A DNA stretch of 64,000 nucleotides, taken from contig JAAALK010000289.1 of the NCBI GenBank assembly GCA_019279435.1, positions 84,599,023 to 84,663,022 of the forward strand, written 5' to 3'. This DNA is from Zizania palustris. Its lineage: Eukaryota; Streptophyta; Magnoliopsida; Poales; Poaceae. The stretch's first letter is position 1. The number at the start of each line of letters is the position of its first letter. This document shows, piece after piece, positions 8,341 through 20,900 of this stretch. The translations under genes and the position numbers were made by a program. Under the pieces are notes generated by a model, which saw only the letters and a program-made list of their open reading frames with translations, was not told the origin of the DNA and did not search any database.

Positions 8341-8984
8341 GTCATGCTTCCTTTAAAAAAACTTTTAACAAAGCACAATAAATATAAAGTCAACATTGAG
8401 GCACAAAGAAGAATCACATCGCTTCGTCAAATCACAAGATATCATACATATGAAGAAACAAAAGTCAAGAGAAATGCACCACAGGCAACCAAAGAGAACG
8501 AGGGACAGGAATCCATGCATACTGGATAAACAAATTAACCATATGTCAACTTTTTCGCTAGACAGTCCAGCCTAATTAACTGCTTCCTGGCAAGCAGCGT
8601 CACGTTAAAGCAGTGATTAAAGCAGTAACTTGTATGGAGCAGAAGCTGTGGAGTAGGGGAATAGAAAGCTATATCAAAATTGGTACTCCTGTGCAGCCAC
8701 AACGACGAAGAATTATGGAAACATGAGGGCCCTAGTGTGAGGAAGGGGCGTGCTCTACCCAAAAATTGGCCAGCTAGGCAATGCATACATCTAATATAAA
8801 CATGATAAATGCCCAGATTTCCATTGACCATGAAAACTAAAATAACAATGCAAGTACCACCATGGTGTTGATAATATTTCTTACAATTGATTCAAGGAGT
8901 ATCCATATCAGGTAGACTAACTAATAGCTCGGTTACATAGAAAATTTCTGGGCAACTGTTGCTATTCAGTGGACCATCCAGAAG
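8341..8984. other. 3' flank of RPAC2, including its likely 3'UTR
   Basis: No convincing coding sequence on either strand. The part next to 8985 must hold the RPAC2 3'UTR; an AT-rich stretch near 8865-8895 could hold the polyadenylation site. The rest is AT-rich low-copy-looking sequence, perhaps including the unresolved end of the older LTR. Confidence 0.4.
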
Positions 8985-10091
8985 CTACTTTTTTTTGTTC
9001 AGATCAATGTCCATGCCTTCTGCAGTTTTGTTCTGCCGAAAATCAGACACTGCATTGTCAAATGTCCCCCTTACATGCTGGCACATGATCATCAAATCCT
9101 GCAAAGAATCTTTCAGAACATCCTTTGCTGGGTCTCCTGCCAACATATGCATCATACATCACGGAAGCATCAAAGATCAAGCATTTCTTGAAGGCAATAG
9201 TGCAGAATTATTTTAAATTGTGAAATGACAGGGAAGAACGATAGCCATCCCATTGATAGTAGGACTATCTGCCAATAGGTTAGAGAGAAACTACCAATAC
9301 TGCAACATCACTCACAGTCGAAATTGCCTGCACTATATGCTACACTACAAGAACATAGGGTGTAAGTACCACTGCATTTAGTTTCAACAGTCTTTAATCA
9401 AATAGATTAAAAGCATAGACTCTGATGAAAACACCCCTAGTTATGCGCCAGCTGAGTATTTCTTATATTATACAAAGAAAACAAATATTAATATAATCAT
9501 ATAAGACCAATTCATTGTGCACTGACAATAAAAGGAAGTATGGAGATTTTGATCACTCACTGTTTGGTAGTACCTGTAGTCTGAACTCTTATGTTGACTT
9601 TGTTGTCTGCAGGATGAGGGATGCTATATCCACAGAATGCTACCCTTGGGCTGTAACAACAAAAAGAAGGGATGATTACAAAGAGAAGTTCTTATACATT
9701 AGGCTTACCCAATTCACAAAAAAAGACGTTGGTTATGAAAACAGCAATATCCATTATCATATTGACTTATTGAGAGGTGATTCAAATTACACATAATGCA
9801 GAAGCTGATTGACATTCCAAGTTGTTGTTTGTTAAATACACAGAAGCAGCCGTACTCTAAAGATCAACATCACAACACAAGACATAGGTCAAGGTCTCCC
9901 TCCTTTTTTTTTCTTTTTGCGATGAGTTAAGGCCTTCCTTAATCACAATAAATACAGTTTCCAATCCATTTGCCGATGGCTTTTACTCACTCCTGATTGA
10001 GAACGAATCTGACAGAGTTGGCGAGGGTGTGGTCCTCCTCCATGATGGAGAACGACGAGGCGGTTGAGTCCGTCACCGAACCGTGCTCCAT
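8985..10091 (-). CDS. RPAC2: DNA-directed RNA polymerases I and III subunit RPAC2 (AC19/Rpc19), three coding exons
   Basis: Small assembly subunit shared by RNA polymerases I and III; it pairs with RPAC1/AC40 as the alpha-like heterodimer in the nucleus. Coding exons are 10091-9991, 9650-9574 and 9136-8985 (101+77+152 nt, 109 residues and stop). Introns are 9651-9990 (GTGAGT...TTACAG) and 9137-9573 (GTACTA...TGGCAG), and the frame is kept across both. The ATG has a strong context (GCAGCCATGG). Family blocks: EEDHTLANSVRFVLNQ near residue 18, FCGYSIPHP near 39, VNIRVQTTGDPA near 52 and DLMIMCQHVRGTFDNAV near 73. It ends in a short Lys tail, shorter than in dicot orthologues. Introns rule out a retrocopy, and nothing is broken. 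Recognition is from memory of the family. Confidence 0.93.
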
Positions 10092-10318
10092 GGCTGCTAC
10101 TTCCTTCCCTAGAATAAGCAAAAAAAAAGAGGTAATTTCTTGAACCCATTGCTAATCCAAGGTTCCCATCAACAAGAACCAGGGGCTAGTGCTAGATTTT
10201 GAGAAAAATTAGGGTAGATTCCCAAACCTGGCGAGGTGGCGGCGCCGCAGACGGGGTGAGGCGAGCTGCAGGTAGGAGGCCGCGGCCGTACGTGGCGTGA
10301 GTCGAGGACAAAATCAAA
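10092..10318 (-). promoter_or_regulatory. 5'UTR of RPAC2 with a predicted leader intron, and proximal promoter
   Basis: A strong acceptor (T-run then TTCTAG|GGAAGG) lies 17 nt before the ATG, and a donor CGCCAG|GTTTGG is at 10228/10227, giving a 119-bp leader intron (10109-10227). Upstream, 10229-10310 is GC-rich and CpG-dense, as expected for a grass housekeeping leader or core promoter. No TATA box seen. Confidence 0.6.
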
Positions 10319-10589
10319 TTACAGATTTGCCCTCAAGTTCTATTAAAGGTAATCAAATATGTCAGTTAGACAGAGTAATGTCATTTTTCATTATGCATGA
10401 CAAAGAAAATTGAAATTGTAATACCATGGAACATACAATCCACCTTTCACAATCAACTAATATTCTAAACATCATATGGTCACATGCATAGTCTGAAAGA
10501 TCTGTTTAACTCTAGTGTAGATTTTATAATCTTAAAAGACTATGAACGTACCAATCAGTTTTACCTACAACTGATAAGGAATCATAAAG
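10319..10589. other. AT-rich spacer upstream of RPAC2
   Basis: No gene seen. It may be distal promoter or the outer part of the neighbouring LTR, whose left end I could not define. Confidence 0.3.
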
Positions 10590-11522
10590 AAATATCGTTA
10601 GCAGCAACGCCGATCGGCTATCGAGCCAATGATCGGCTATCGGGTATCGAGCTGAACACTCTATCGACCGATAGGATAACATCCTTTGTGCAACGAGGCC
10701 GATGAATGTCTCCTAGGTGGAGATGAAATATAGCACAGAAACCGAGATAACCTATCGGTTTATACTCCGATAGAAACCTAAACTTAGCATGCCAAATAAT
10801 ATATTCATATCATTAAATCAAGGCAACTGCAAGATCGGACCCAACCAAGATAGCCGCTAATCACGATAAATCAATAACACTTCAATGCATCGGGCATACT
10901 TTATTTAGATGAATGGTACATAGCATGAACATGATATAATAGATCAAGATATTGGACTTAACCAATGAAGCCTTAAACTATGGCACATAATTCACATCAA
11001 TCTAAGAGATCAAAACTGATGTAGCCTTAGATCTAGTAAAATATACCAAGATAAATCCAACGATCACACCAATCAGCTGATACCTCAAGAGATCGATACG
11101 ATGCAGCCTCAAAGAATAAACCTTAATTAATGTGACCGTTGAGGTGGTGGAACTCACCTCTTCGCTAGAGATCGAGACGATGCAGCCCCGTTCCAAGAGC
11201 CAAGCCCCGTCGAGATTAATCTTGGGAATCCAAGGGTGGCGATGCACCAAAAGTAGTAGTTTGTAGGGGTTGATTGTCTGTAAACCTAGATAATTAGATA
11301 CATATTTATAGTCCGGAGACTTGCAGTCCAAGTAATCTATCTTGTAGCCGATTTTGGATCAATCTTATTTTCTCTCTCCTTCATCGACTCCTACATGTCC
11401 GGTCATATTGTAATAATATGGATGGGCTTCTTTGACCACCTTTGATCGGAACCCTTTTTGACTTCTATTGATCGCGCGACATTCTTGGTGGGTCTGGACT
11501 CTATAAAATCTTGGCGTCAACA
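10590..11522 (-). repeat. LTR of a minus-strand retrotransposon (left end undefined)
   Basis: On the minus strand a purine tract (CTGGGGGACATG, 11523-11534) is followed at 11522 by TGTTGACGCC, the classic polypurine-tract/3'-LTR junction. A TATA box (TATAAATATG) lies near 11308-11317. The rest is LTR-like and non-coding, with repeated CGATAG/ATCGGC words near 10605-10670. The left boundary at 10590 is nominal. The internal region right of 11534 is interrupted almost at once by copia-3. Confidence 0.55.
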
Positions 11523-11589
11523 CATGTCCCCCAGTTTCGGAGCATTAAATGGCTTCTGATACCCTGAAGACCTCTCCGAATAAAACACC

Positions 11590-11831
11590 CTCCGGTGCAC
11601 ACTCCGGTGCACCACCAAAGTTTCGAGCCCTTTGGTACAACCTCTGACATGTATTCTGCCAAAACCCATCGGTAGACATACTCCGCTGCATACTTGTGCA
11701 GCCAGCAACTACCGAACCACTTCGGTAGAACACCACCGAACTCATTCGGAGAGGACCCCTTTGGCCCAAAAGTCACTCGTCAATCACTCATCATAGACTG
11801 AAACCAAGGCACATCTCAACTTCGTTTCTCA
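11590..11831 (-). repeat. Partial 3' LTR of copia-3
   Basis: It ends at CA 11831 against the polypurine tract (minus strand AAGGGGAAGAT). The segment matches the corresponding end of copia-2 LTRs (shared ACACTCCGGTG, ATACTCCGCTGCA-like and TCAATCACTCATCA words). Its outer end is lost near 11540-11590. Confidence 0.7.
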
Positions 11832-12699
11832 ATCTTCCCCTTGATGAGTGCATTGACAACCAAATCCAAATTCAAGAATCAAGGAGGAATAAGTGATGCA
11901 AAGCTTCTAAGATATTTGGGTGCAAGTACATATAGTGCAACATATGCCAATGATAATATCTAATAAATGCACTCAGCTCAAGATAATACAATGCAGTTTT
12001 CATTTAAAGCACATCCCTTTTTGTTTTTCTGAAAATAAAATCATCGCCACTTAGACTAGCAATCTATACATGATAAGACATGAACTGCAAAAGCTAGCAA
12101 ATATCGACCTCGGAAAGCATATGCAGAAAAATGGAGCTTCAACAAACTTGATATGCAATATTTGTGTGCTTTTAGTTTCCTTTTTCTTTTATTGCCAGGA
12201 GTTAATTTCTTGTCAACCTTATGCTAACCAATCAAGTTAAGCCTAGATCAAGAAAAGACCATCAGAAGCTTAAAGCAGTGATTTTGGCAAAAACTATAAT
12301 ATCCTAGTTCATACCAAAGTTTTATGGCAAGCAGTCTTGAATAGAGATAATGCGACAAGACAAACCCTCGTGGATCTTTTCAATTTTATCACAAAATACA
12401 TAGATATCAATTATTATGATTTTCATCATTTTACTCAACAAGATTTCCATGAAAAGCATTTAAATGTTCAAGTTGCATGTTTGCATCCAAGATAAAAGGA
12501 TTTCAGCTACCAGGTTTATAAAAGATAGCTAAAGCAATCAGCCTACACAAGCTAGATGCCAGACTAAGTAGTGATCATGTTTTGAATTTTTCAAATTAAC
12601 AATAGGCTAAGTGGTGAAAATAGACATATTAACAAGAACTGAGCTAACATGATCATATCAATTATACAAAGCATACATAAGCACAAATATATAGATGCA
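11832..12699 (-). other. Copia-3 3' untranslated region, conserved among SIRE copies
   Basis: Non-coding between RNase H and the polypurine tract. Blocks starting GCCAGGAGTTA (12194) and including ACCATCAGAAGCTTAA and ATGCGACAAGACAAACC recur in copia-1 and copia-2 in the same order, despite heavy decay of the coding parts. Confidence 0.75.
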
Positions 12700-15600
12700 A
12701 TCACTCATATGACAAAAGCTTATGTAGACCATATAAAGCATGCTCCCCCTCACAAAATGCCATAAGGATGACAAATACCAAGTTCTCCACGCAAATAAGC
12801 AAATCTAAAAGCATCAAGGGGTTTGGTAAAAATATCGGCAAGATAGTTTTAGGTATCAACATATTGAAGTTCAATATCACGATTCTCATTGTGATCTTTG
12901 AGAAAATGATATCTCACATCAATGTGTTTGGTTTTGGAGTGCTGAACCGGGTTGTTCGCTATACTAATGGCACTAGTGTTGTCACAGAAAAGTAGAACAC
13001 TCTTATAATCCAACCCAAAATCCCGCAAAGTGAAAACCACCCACAAAATCTGAGCACAACAGCTAGTTGCAGCTACATACTCAGCCTCGACTATAGACTA
13101 TGCAACACTAGACTGTTTGCGGGAAGACTAGCAAATAAGAGATGAACCTAGAAAATGACAAGTACTAGAGATACTTTTCCTATCAATTCTACAACCACCA
13201 AAATCTACATTTGAAAATCCTCTAAGACATAATGATGAAGATGCAGAATACCAAATACCGAATTCAAGGGTATGTTTGAGATACCTGAGTATGCGCTTTA
13301 CTGCTTTTCGGTGTGAAGCCCTTGGAGAAGCTTGAAAATGAGCACACAGACACACTACGAAGTGTATGTTCGGCCTCATAGTAGTCAAGTAGAGGAGGGA
13401 GCCGGCCATGCTTTGGAACTCCTTCTAATCTACTTCTTCTCCGTCCTCATTTGAATCCAATGCTACCGAAGTAGCCATCGAAGTGGCGAGGGGCTTCGCA
13501 TCAGCCATGTCAAACCTCTTAAGCAGGTCCTTGGTGTACTTCGTCTAATGAACGAAGGTACCTTGTTTGCTTTGCTTGATTTGCAAAGCAAGGAAAAACG
13601 TGAGTTCACCCATCATGGACATCTTGAACTCCCTACTCATGATATCTACAAACTCTACAACTAAAGCATGAGAAGAGCCACCAAAGATGATATCGTCAAC
13701 GTATATATGAACTAGAAGGAGATCTTTGTCATGCTTGAGAGTAAAAATGGTTTTATCAACTAATCCCATCACATACCCATGTCAAGCAAAAATGACTTAA
13801 GTCTGTCATACCATGTTTGAGGGGCCTTCTTGAGTACATAAAGAGCTTTATGAAGTTTAAAGACTATATGGGGATATCAGGGATTTTCAAAGCCCGAGAA
13901 TTGTTTTACAAAAACATCTTCGCCAATGAAGCCATTAATAAAAGCACTTTTGACATCCATTTGAAATTTTTTGAATCCATAGGATGCAGCAAATGTAAGC
14001 AAAATCCTAATGGCCTCAAGACGTGCAATAAGTGCTAGGGTTTCAGCAAAATCAATCCCTTCAATTTGTCAAAATTCTGAGCTACAAGTCTAGCTTTGTT
14101 CCTTACAACAGACCCATCCTCCCCTCGTTTGTTTTTGAAAATCCATTTAGTTCCAATGAAATGAACATTAGGAGGGTATCAACAAGTGTCCAGACTTGGT
14201 TTCTCTCAAAATTTCCATGTTCTTCATGCATGTCATTGATCCAACTAGAATCAGATAAAGCATGACTCACATCTAATGGCTCAAAGGAAGCAACAAAGGC
14301 AGAATCAATAAAGTGAGTGTGAGAATGTGCTACCCTTTTATCAAGCTCACCAATGGTCTATTCTGGGAGATGCATCCATTGTATGTGATATGGAGCCTCA
14401 TGTCAGGATGCAGTCTCCCCCCTCAACTTTTTCCGGGGAGTGGTCGAAGATGACCGATGACGATGTGGTTGGTTCAGGGCCTCATGCCGAAGTAGTCGAA
14501 GTCGGGTCCGCTTTGGGGGTCGATGTTGAGGGAAGTAGGGGTTCGTATTCGAAGTCTTCGGGATCTTCTTCTTCAAAAATGGTGGCCTCCATATCTTTGT
14601 CAATGGCAAACTCAAAAGATGAACTAACACAGGGGATTGATTCATCAAAAGTCACATCACATGATTCGATGACAGTGTTAATGTCCAAATTGAAAACCTG
14701 ATATGAATGACCATGCGTTGTGTACCCAAGAAACATCACATCGAAAGAGCACAACTCAAATTTATCCAAATTACCACGTTTTATGATAAAAGCATCGACA
14801 TCAAAATACTCGAAGATGAGTAACCTTTGTCTTTCTCCCAAAACACAGTTCAGATGATGTCAAGTTCAAAATTGAGCGCAAGAAAATTTAGTTTGAGATG
14901 TAACATGATGTGTTTATGGCCTTAGTCTAAAATTTTCTAGGAGTCATGTGCTTGTCGAGCATCATCCTAGCCATCTAAATCAAAGTACGGTTCTTCCTCT
15001 AAACAACTCCATTTTGTTGAGGAACCTGTGGAGTAGAGAATTGGTGTTCTATGCCATGCTCCATGCAAAAGTCAACAAAGAGGTTGTTTTTGAACTCGGT
15101 GCTATTATCGCTTCGAATGAATTTTAATGCACCCAGGAGTTCAGTGATAAGCCTTAAAGCTAAGCTCCGAAAGTGTAAAAACACTTCATCCTTTCTAGCT
15201 AAAAAGAAGACCCAAGAATAATGGGAAACGTCATCCACCATGACAAGGACATATCATTTGCCACCTAAAGAACTAACCCAGGAAGGAGCTATAGTGTCCA
15301 TATGAAGAAGTTCTCTAGGTTGTTCGGTCATCACCATATTGACTGGTGAATGCGAGGCTGCAACCATCTTTCCATGTCGAAAAGGAGTGCAAACTAAGTT
15401 CTTCTCAAATTTGAGCTTGGGCAATCCTCGGATCAGACCTTGGGTGCTCAATTTTTGTGAGCAATTCAAAGCTCATATGCTCTAGTCTCCTATGCCACAT
15501 GCAAAGCTCAGAAGACAGTTGTGCAATTGAGCAATGAGAAGAGCTAGCTGACTTAGAAAAGTAAGCTCCAAAAACCCTCCTGATTCTCAAAATCTTGCAA

Positions 15601-15890
15601 ATCAAAGCGCCAGAAGAATCAAGCACTTGTGAAGTATCGTGTCTGAAATGCACTAGTAAGCCCTCATCAAGCAACTGGGATACAGAAAAAAATTGTATCC
15701 CGAATCCTCAACTAAAACAACATTTTTGTGAGTGAAGTTGTCTTTTATTCTTACCACACCTTTACCTTTCACTCTACTCATTCGGTTATTACCGAAGGTG
15801 ATGTATTCTCGTTGTTGTGTTGAGGTGAGGCTGGAGAACCATGATGCATTTCCGGTCATATGGCGTGAACAACCAGAATTCATGATCCAC
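12700..15890 (-). pseudogene. pol: Copia-3 pol remnant (protease, integrase, reverse transcriptase, RNase H)
   Basis: Recognisable fragments read leftward: protease/pre-integrase NSGCSRHMTGNASW near 15880, WHRRLEHMSFELL near 15490, integrase IRSDNSTEFKNN near 15110 and QQNGVV near 15000, reverse transcriptase IYVDDIIFGGSSHA near 13690, LLYLTTMRPNIHF near 13390, RNase H FSNVDFGGCRIDRKS near 13200 and VLLFCDNTSAISIA near 12985. Stops and frame changes separate nearly every block; it is non-functional. Confidence 0.9.
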
Positions 15891-16397
15891 TTGTTCTCAA
15901 GGCCTCCGTCCGCAGCCTACACAAAATGAGAAAATCTCAATTGCTTAGTGTTGGGGTGAGTGAAAAACTAACGAGGTATCCAGCACTAAAAGACTCGAGT
16001 AGCAGGAAAAGTAGTAGTAGAATGTCTACCTACAACATGCGAACCAAAAAAACAACAAGGTCTCCCAACCTATTGAGGACCAAAGCCACTCACATGTGGT
16101 CTAGCACCATATAAAATATGGTGTACACCACAATGGCAAAGCCTCAATAACGGGATGAGAGTGAGAAACAGACTCATGCATACCTATGGATGGGTAATGC
16201 ATGTCCTGAAAGATCATCTCCTATGAGCGTTGCTCATCCTTGATACGACGAAAACAGAAACCAACCAAATGACCCACCCGCTGACAATATGAGTAATGAA
16301 AAACTCTCTAGTGGGTAGGAGCATGGGCTTTGGGAACAATCCTCACAGGATCCTTAGGTTTCTATTAAGGGGCTTTCTTTGGTGGAGGAGGTGTTTT

Positions 16398-17966
16398 CTA
16401 GGTAGGCTGGGTAGGTTTCTTGGCTTTCTGTGGTGTGTCTAACTGGGCACTTTCTTTCTCAAGGGTAGTGGGTGGAGTGAACATAGTTTTGCTCGGTGTA
16501 GATGTAATGGATATCTCATAACCCAACCCTAAAGCTAACCCTACCCTGTCAGCACACATCCTGGTTTTGGCCAAGAGCAAATCCATTCTACCCTGCCGTT
16601 TAGTGTATTTATCCACCATAGAAAGAAGGTAGTCATTCTCAGTCATGAGCTTCTCTACTTGCCCCCTAGCAAAGTTGAGTTGGTCCTTAAGGGTGATGCA
16701 GGTGGAATAAATAGGCTGCACATTCTTATAACACTCAACACTCTCCAATCTATACTCTAACTCCTTCACATGCTTGTCTCTCAAATTAATGCTATCAATA
16801 AGTAAAGGACAATTTAAGCAAGCATGTGTAGTAGTAATCCTAGACTCCACCTCAGTGAGCTGTCTCTCTACAATCTCAAGCTTATCGATGGCTTGAACGT
16901 GCATAGAGTGAAGATCGGCAAGCTCACTCATGACCACAAGACATGATTCATATTCAGCATCATCAGACATAGACCTAAGCATGGCAAGTTCAGTTGAAAA
17001 ATATTCAAGCCTAAGTCTAAGTTATTTTATTTCTTTAGCAGCTTGTTTTAGTAATCTATCCTGACCAATTAAAGCATCATTCAATGCATCATTCTTAACT
17101 AAAAGCTAGTCATGGGATAGATATACCTCAGATGAGTCTAGCTCATCGCCGCTGTGGATGTTGTCGGCTATGAAGTAAAGGCCGGTAAAATCCTTCATCT
17201 TCTTCTCCTGCTTCTCCTTCTTTGGAGGCTCCTCCTCATCAGAGCTAGGCTTCTCACTCGACGAAGTGTCGATGTCGCTGAGGGCCACCATGAAAGCTCT
17301 AGAAGTGGCTTTGGTTGCCCTCTTAGCCATCTTGCCGTTCTTACCCTTAGAAAATGGTTTCCTTTCTTTCTTGTGGTGTTTGTGGGTAATCTCCTTTCTC
17401 TTTCTAAGCCTAGGGCAATCAACCTTAATGTGAGATGTATCTCCACACTCAAAACACCCTCGAGAGCCGCCTCTCCGTTGATCCCATCTATCATTGTAGA
17501 ATCGGGTGAACCTCTTGGCAATGAGAGCTAGCTCTTCATCATCCAAGGTGTTCACTTGCTCTTTGGTGATAGAGATCAGTGAGGACAAATAAAAACCTCC
17601 TAATCACAAGTGCTAGATGTGCTTTGTTCTGTAGGAGTGTCACTGTTGGAGCTAGAAACTAGTGCCATGGTTTGAGGCAAAGAGTTTCTATGCCCTTTAA
17701 GAGATGTCTTGACAATCTTTGTAGACTTCAGCTAGCTAAAGAGCTCATCACAGATCAGAGTGTCATAACCTATGGGATCCTCAATACTGGATATCTTTAC
17801 TTCCCATATGCTATGATCAAGAGCATAGAGAAGCTTGATAGCCCTCTCATGATCAGAATAAGCAAGCATCCCTGTGGAGCAAAAATTACTCACTATCGCA
17901 TCAATGTGAGAAAACATGGCATCTATAGATTCGCCAGGGCCTTGCATAAACAACTGATACTGTTGA
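16398..17966 (-). pseudogene. gag: Copia-3 gag remnant with coiled-coil domain
   Basis: Fragments: QGPGESIDAMFSHIDAIV near 17940, knuckle CFECGDTSHIKVDCP near 17450, an acidic Ser-rich stretch near 17270, and a long coiled coil at 16982-16398 with CLNCPLL and STCITLKDQL motifs. Two of the CxxC pairs seen in other copies have lost one Cys (YESC, IYSTC). The N-terminal codons lie beyond 17969 and were separated by the copia-0 insertion. Confidence 0.85.
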
Positions 17967-17969
17967 GTG

Positions 17970-20900
17970 TGAGGAACCTAGTGAGGATCTTCACTATGGT
18001 TCAAGGTTATGATGAGTGATTTATGGGGTGTTTGTCATGAGGTTCATGTGTGGATGCTTGGATATGTGTGTGTCTGTGTTTGTCTCATGTGTGCAGGGTT
18101 GAGATATTCTTCAACTGTCGATGGCAAGAGATCAGGGTTAGACAAGGAGTCTAATGTCAGATGGTCGAGAGTGTCAGTCGAAGTTGAGAGTGACCTCAGA
18201 TGTACGCATGGAGATCGAGCAGGACGTGTGATGAAGGTTGATCAAGATGAGATGTCGGTTGAGTCAGCAAAAGGGAAGCCAGTTCAAGTGACAAGGTGGC
18301 TCGAGGGATCGAGAGCGGGAGAGACTTGCTGGCAGTCGAGTTCACGGACTAATGACGATCGTCGACGATCGAGGAGACTTTGTCGGTTTTTGCTGAAAAC
18401 CGTCGCATCTCTAAATGTTTTTAAATTCAATAATTAGGAGTCTTTTTGTCTTTAGTAATTTAGAGTAAAGTGTAAACTTTTAGTATTTTCAGAACTTCTA
18501 ACTTCTGAAAATATTAAAAGGGTAGAGTCAATTTGTAATAAAAGTAGTAGAGGTCTATATGGGTAATTTTTAGAATTTATAATTCTAAAAATGACTCATG
18601 TCTTTTTGTGTCAAACTAAAAAATCTTGAGGGTCACTTTGTAAAATTCCCACCTAGGGTATGGCTATTTAAAGGGACCCATACACAAGGGATTGGGCTAT
18701 CACTTTTGGAAGAAACCAGAAATTTCTTAGCTTTTGTGCTGTTTGCTTGTTCATGATTTTCCTCTAAAATTTTACTTCTGCTAATCTCCTTGAGGATTTT
18801 CAATTAAACTTTAGATTTTCATTCCTGTGTTTACTGTGCTGTGTCGAAAACCTTGTTCATCATCCAGGAAACTCTGATGTCTGTTGTTGCGTCGCCAAGA
18901 ATGTTCACTCTGTGATTAGTTTGGCTTTTCGTCCTGATCTGATTTGTTAGTATTTTCTTTACTGATCTTGTGTGCTTGGTCAAGAGAATCAACTCCAAGT
19001 CATCAGTTAAGAAATCATCCATGGAAGACTAGGATCTGATCAAGAAAATTTCAGAGGCAAGAAAAAGTTGTTGTTCTTCATCAGGTAACTTCCTGTTCTT
19101 TAGCAGAATTATTTCATCAGGTTCTTGAGTAGAGTTGAGTTCTTACGTGAGTTATTGATTAATTATTTGTTCCACTTTTCTTAGTGTTTACTGGATTATA
19201 TTTGAATCATGGTTCTGAATGAGTAATATATGATCTGAAAGTGATTGCTCTATTCTAGAAATACAATTCTGTTGATGATTATACATATTCAGATCTGAAG
19301 GCATTACTAAAACTGATTGGTTTTTGAAGAGTAAATCAGTAAAAGCTCTCTGAATTTTATTTAGTATCCTTGCTAATACTGAATATCAAGTGTTTCTTTT
19401 AGTGAGTGTTTTTCAGAGAAGATACAACACTAATATGTATGGTTCCAGAATACTTTCTCTCTGTTATAAGTTTTGCTGCCTCTGAAATGAATCTTAATGC
19501 TAGTGTTGGTTATTCTCTTTGTATCTCTGAGAAGTTTCCCATCTCATCTTATGAGGTTGATCAAGTTTTAACTCTGTGACTTTATTAGAATAATATAGGT
19601 TTCAGTTTCTCTGTCTGAAATAGGACTGTGATTTTCATATATGTGTCAAGGTAGTTCTATCTGAATTTTGTTTGTCTAAAACTGAATTAACCAAAACATC
19701 TTGAGTATTCTGAGCATATTTGAAAACTTAAAATTCATAATAGTACTGATCTGTTTTGACTCCTGTGATCCAGTGTTGACTATTTGAACTGAAGTTACCA
19801 ATCCAGGAATTTTCAATCAAAATTCTGGTTAAGTTTTCAGAAACTGTGACTTTAGTCAAGTGCTACTGTTCTGAATTTTTGAATTACTGATTTGAATTAT
19901 CTCATCATCTGAACACTTGTCTGGTTAAATAAAACTTGCTACTTTGAGTGCACTGTTCATCATCAAGTCAGTGTCAAGCTTTTCAGTCTATTGTCTGCTC
20001 TGTACACTGATTAATTCTGTACTACATTTTTGTTTGTTGGAAGTTTTCAGGTATTTTTGATAAGTGTAAAGGTTGTAAGTGAACAAAAGATATCAATCTT
20101 TTGATACTTCTTGGTTTCAGTTACTTATTTACATTTAGTGATCTGTCTCAATCTGATTTGTACTAAAATCTGAATTAGAATTCATTTTAGTCTGAACATT
20201 TGGTTTACTCAAACTTCAAATAGTTTCAGATTCAGTTTTTAAATCAATAGTGTGTTCAGGTTAGATTGTAATTAACTGTGATCATTTTTCTCAAATGATG
20301 AAGATAATAGTTGTTGTGTTGATCTGAATCTGAATTGTGTTATGCAATTGTAGTTGCCTTCTGAATTGCTATAGGTGTGTAGATTATAGATTTGCTCTGA
20401 TCTGTCTTCTTCAAACCTAATCAGAAGTCAAGTGTAAACTTTCATTTTGGTATTCCGAGTTGAAAGTACTTAGCACTGTTCCTCATCCAGAAACTATCAC
20501 AATCTGTGTGTCTTCTATAGAAAAGTATTTGAATTGATTCAAATTGATTTGGTTGGTTGAACTGATACTGCTTTGACTAAATTGATTAATTGCTGTTGTC
20601 AAGTGTTGACTCAAAGTGTCAATTGCATGTGTTAAAGAAGTATTCCAAGTTTTTGGTCTTTGTCGGAGTTTCAGTCACCGATTTACATTTGTCGACCAAT
20701 CAGTTGCCGCCATGTTTACTGTAGTTTGGAATATCAATTGTCGACAGAGTACTTCTGTTTACATCCAAAAATATCACTAATGGTCAAAATGCGCAAAATA
20801 CCAGAAGACGACACATTTGACCGAAGATGTGACAGATCTGGCAAAGGCCGGTCTGACCGGCCATAGTAGTTCGGTCCAACCGGCCAAGTTGGCCTGGTCA

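Larger units (their letters stand above)
11590..17969 (-). mobile_element. Degenerate SIRE-type Ty1/copia element copia-3, truncated at both ends
   Basis: Minus-strand order: Gag N-terminal part (17966-17106), coiled coil (16982-16398), protease/integrase (about 15883-14999), reverse transcriptase/RNase H (about 14841-12849), 3' non-coding region, polypurine tract at 11832, partial 3' LTR. All coding parts are broken by many stops and frameshifts, so it is the oldest SIRE copy here. The 5' end is cut at 17969 by copia-0 and the left end of the 3' LTR is missing. Confidence 0.88.

Noticed and set aside
9515..9796. Plus-strand ORF of about 93 residues
   Set aside because: It overlaps RPAC2 exon 2 on the opposite strand; the minus-strand exon has splice sites and clear homology.
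9943..10149. Minus-strand ORF of 68 residues starting at 10149
   Set aside because: It is another frame across RPAC2 exon 1; the real start is the ATG at 10091 in a different frame.
18009..18437. Plus-strand ORF of 142 residues
   Set aside because: Lies inside the copia-0 LTR, has no recognisable domain and biased low-complexity composition.
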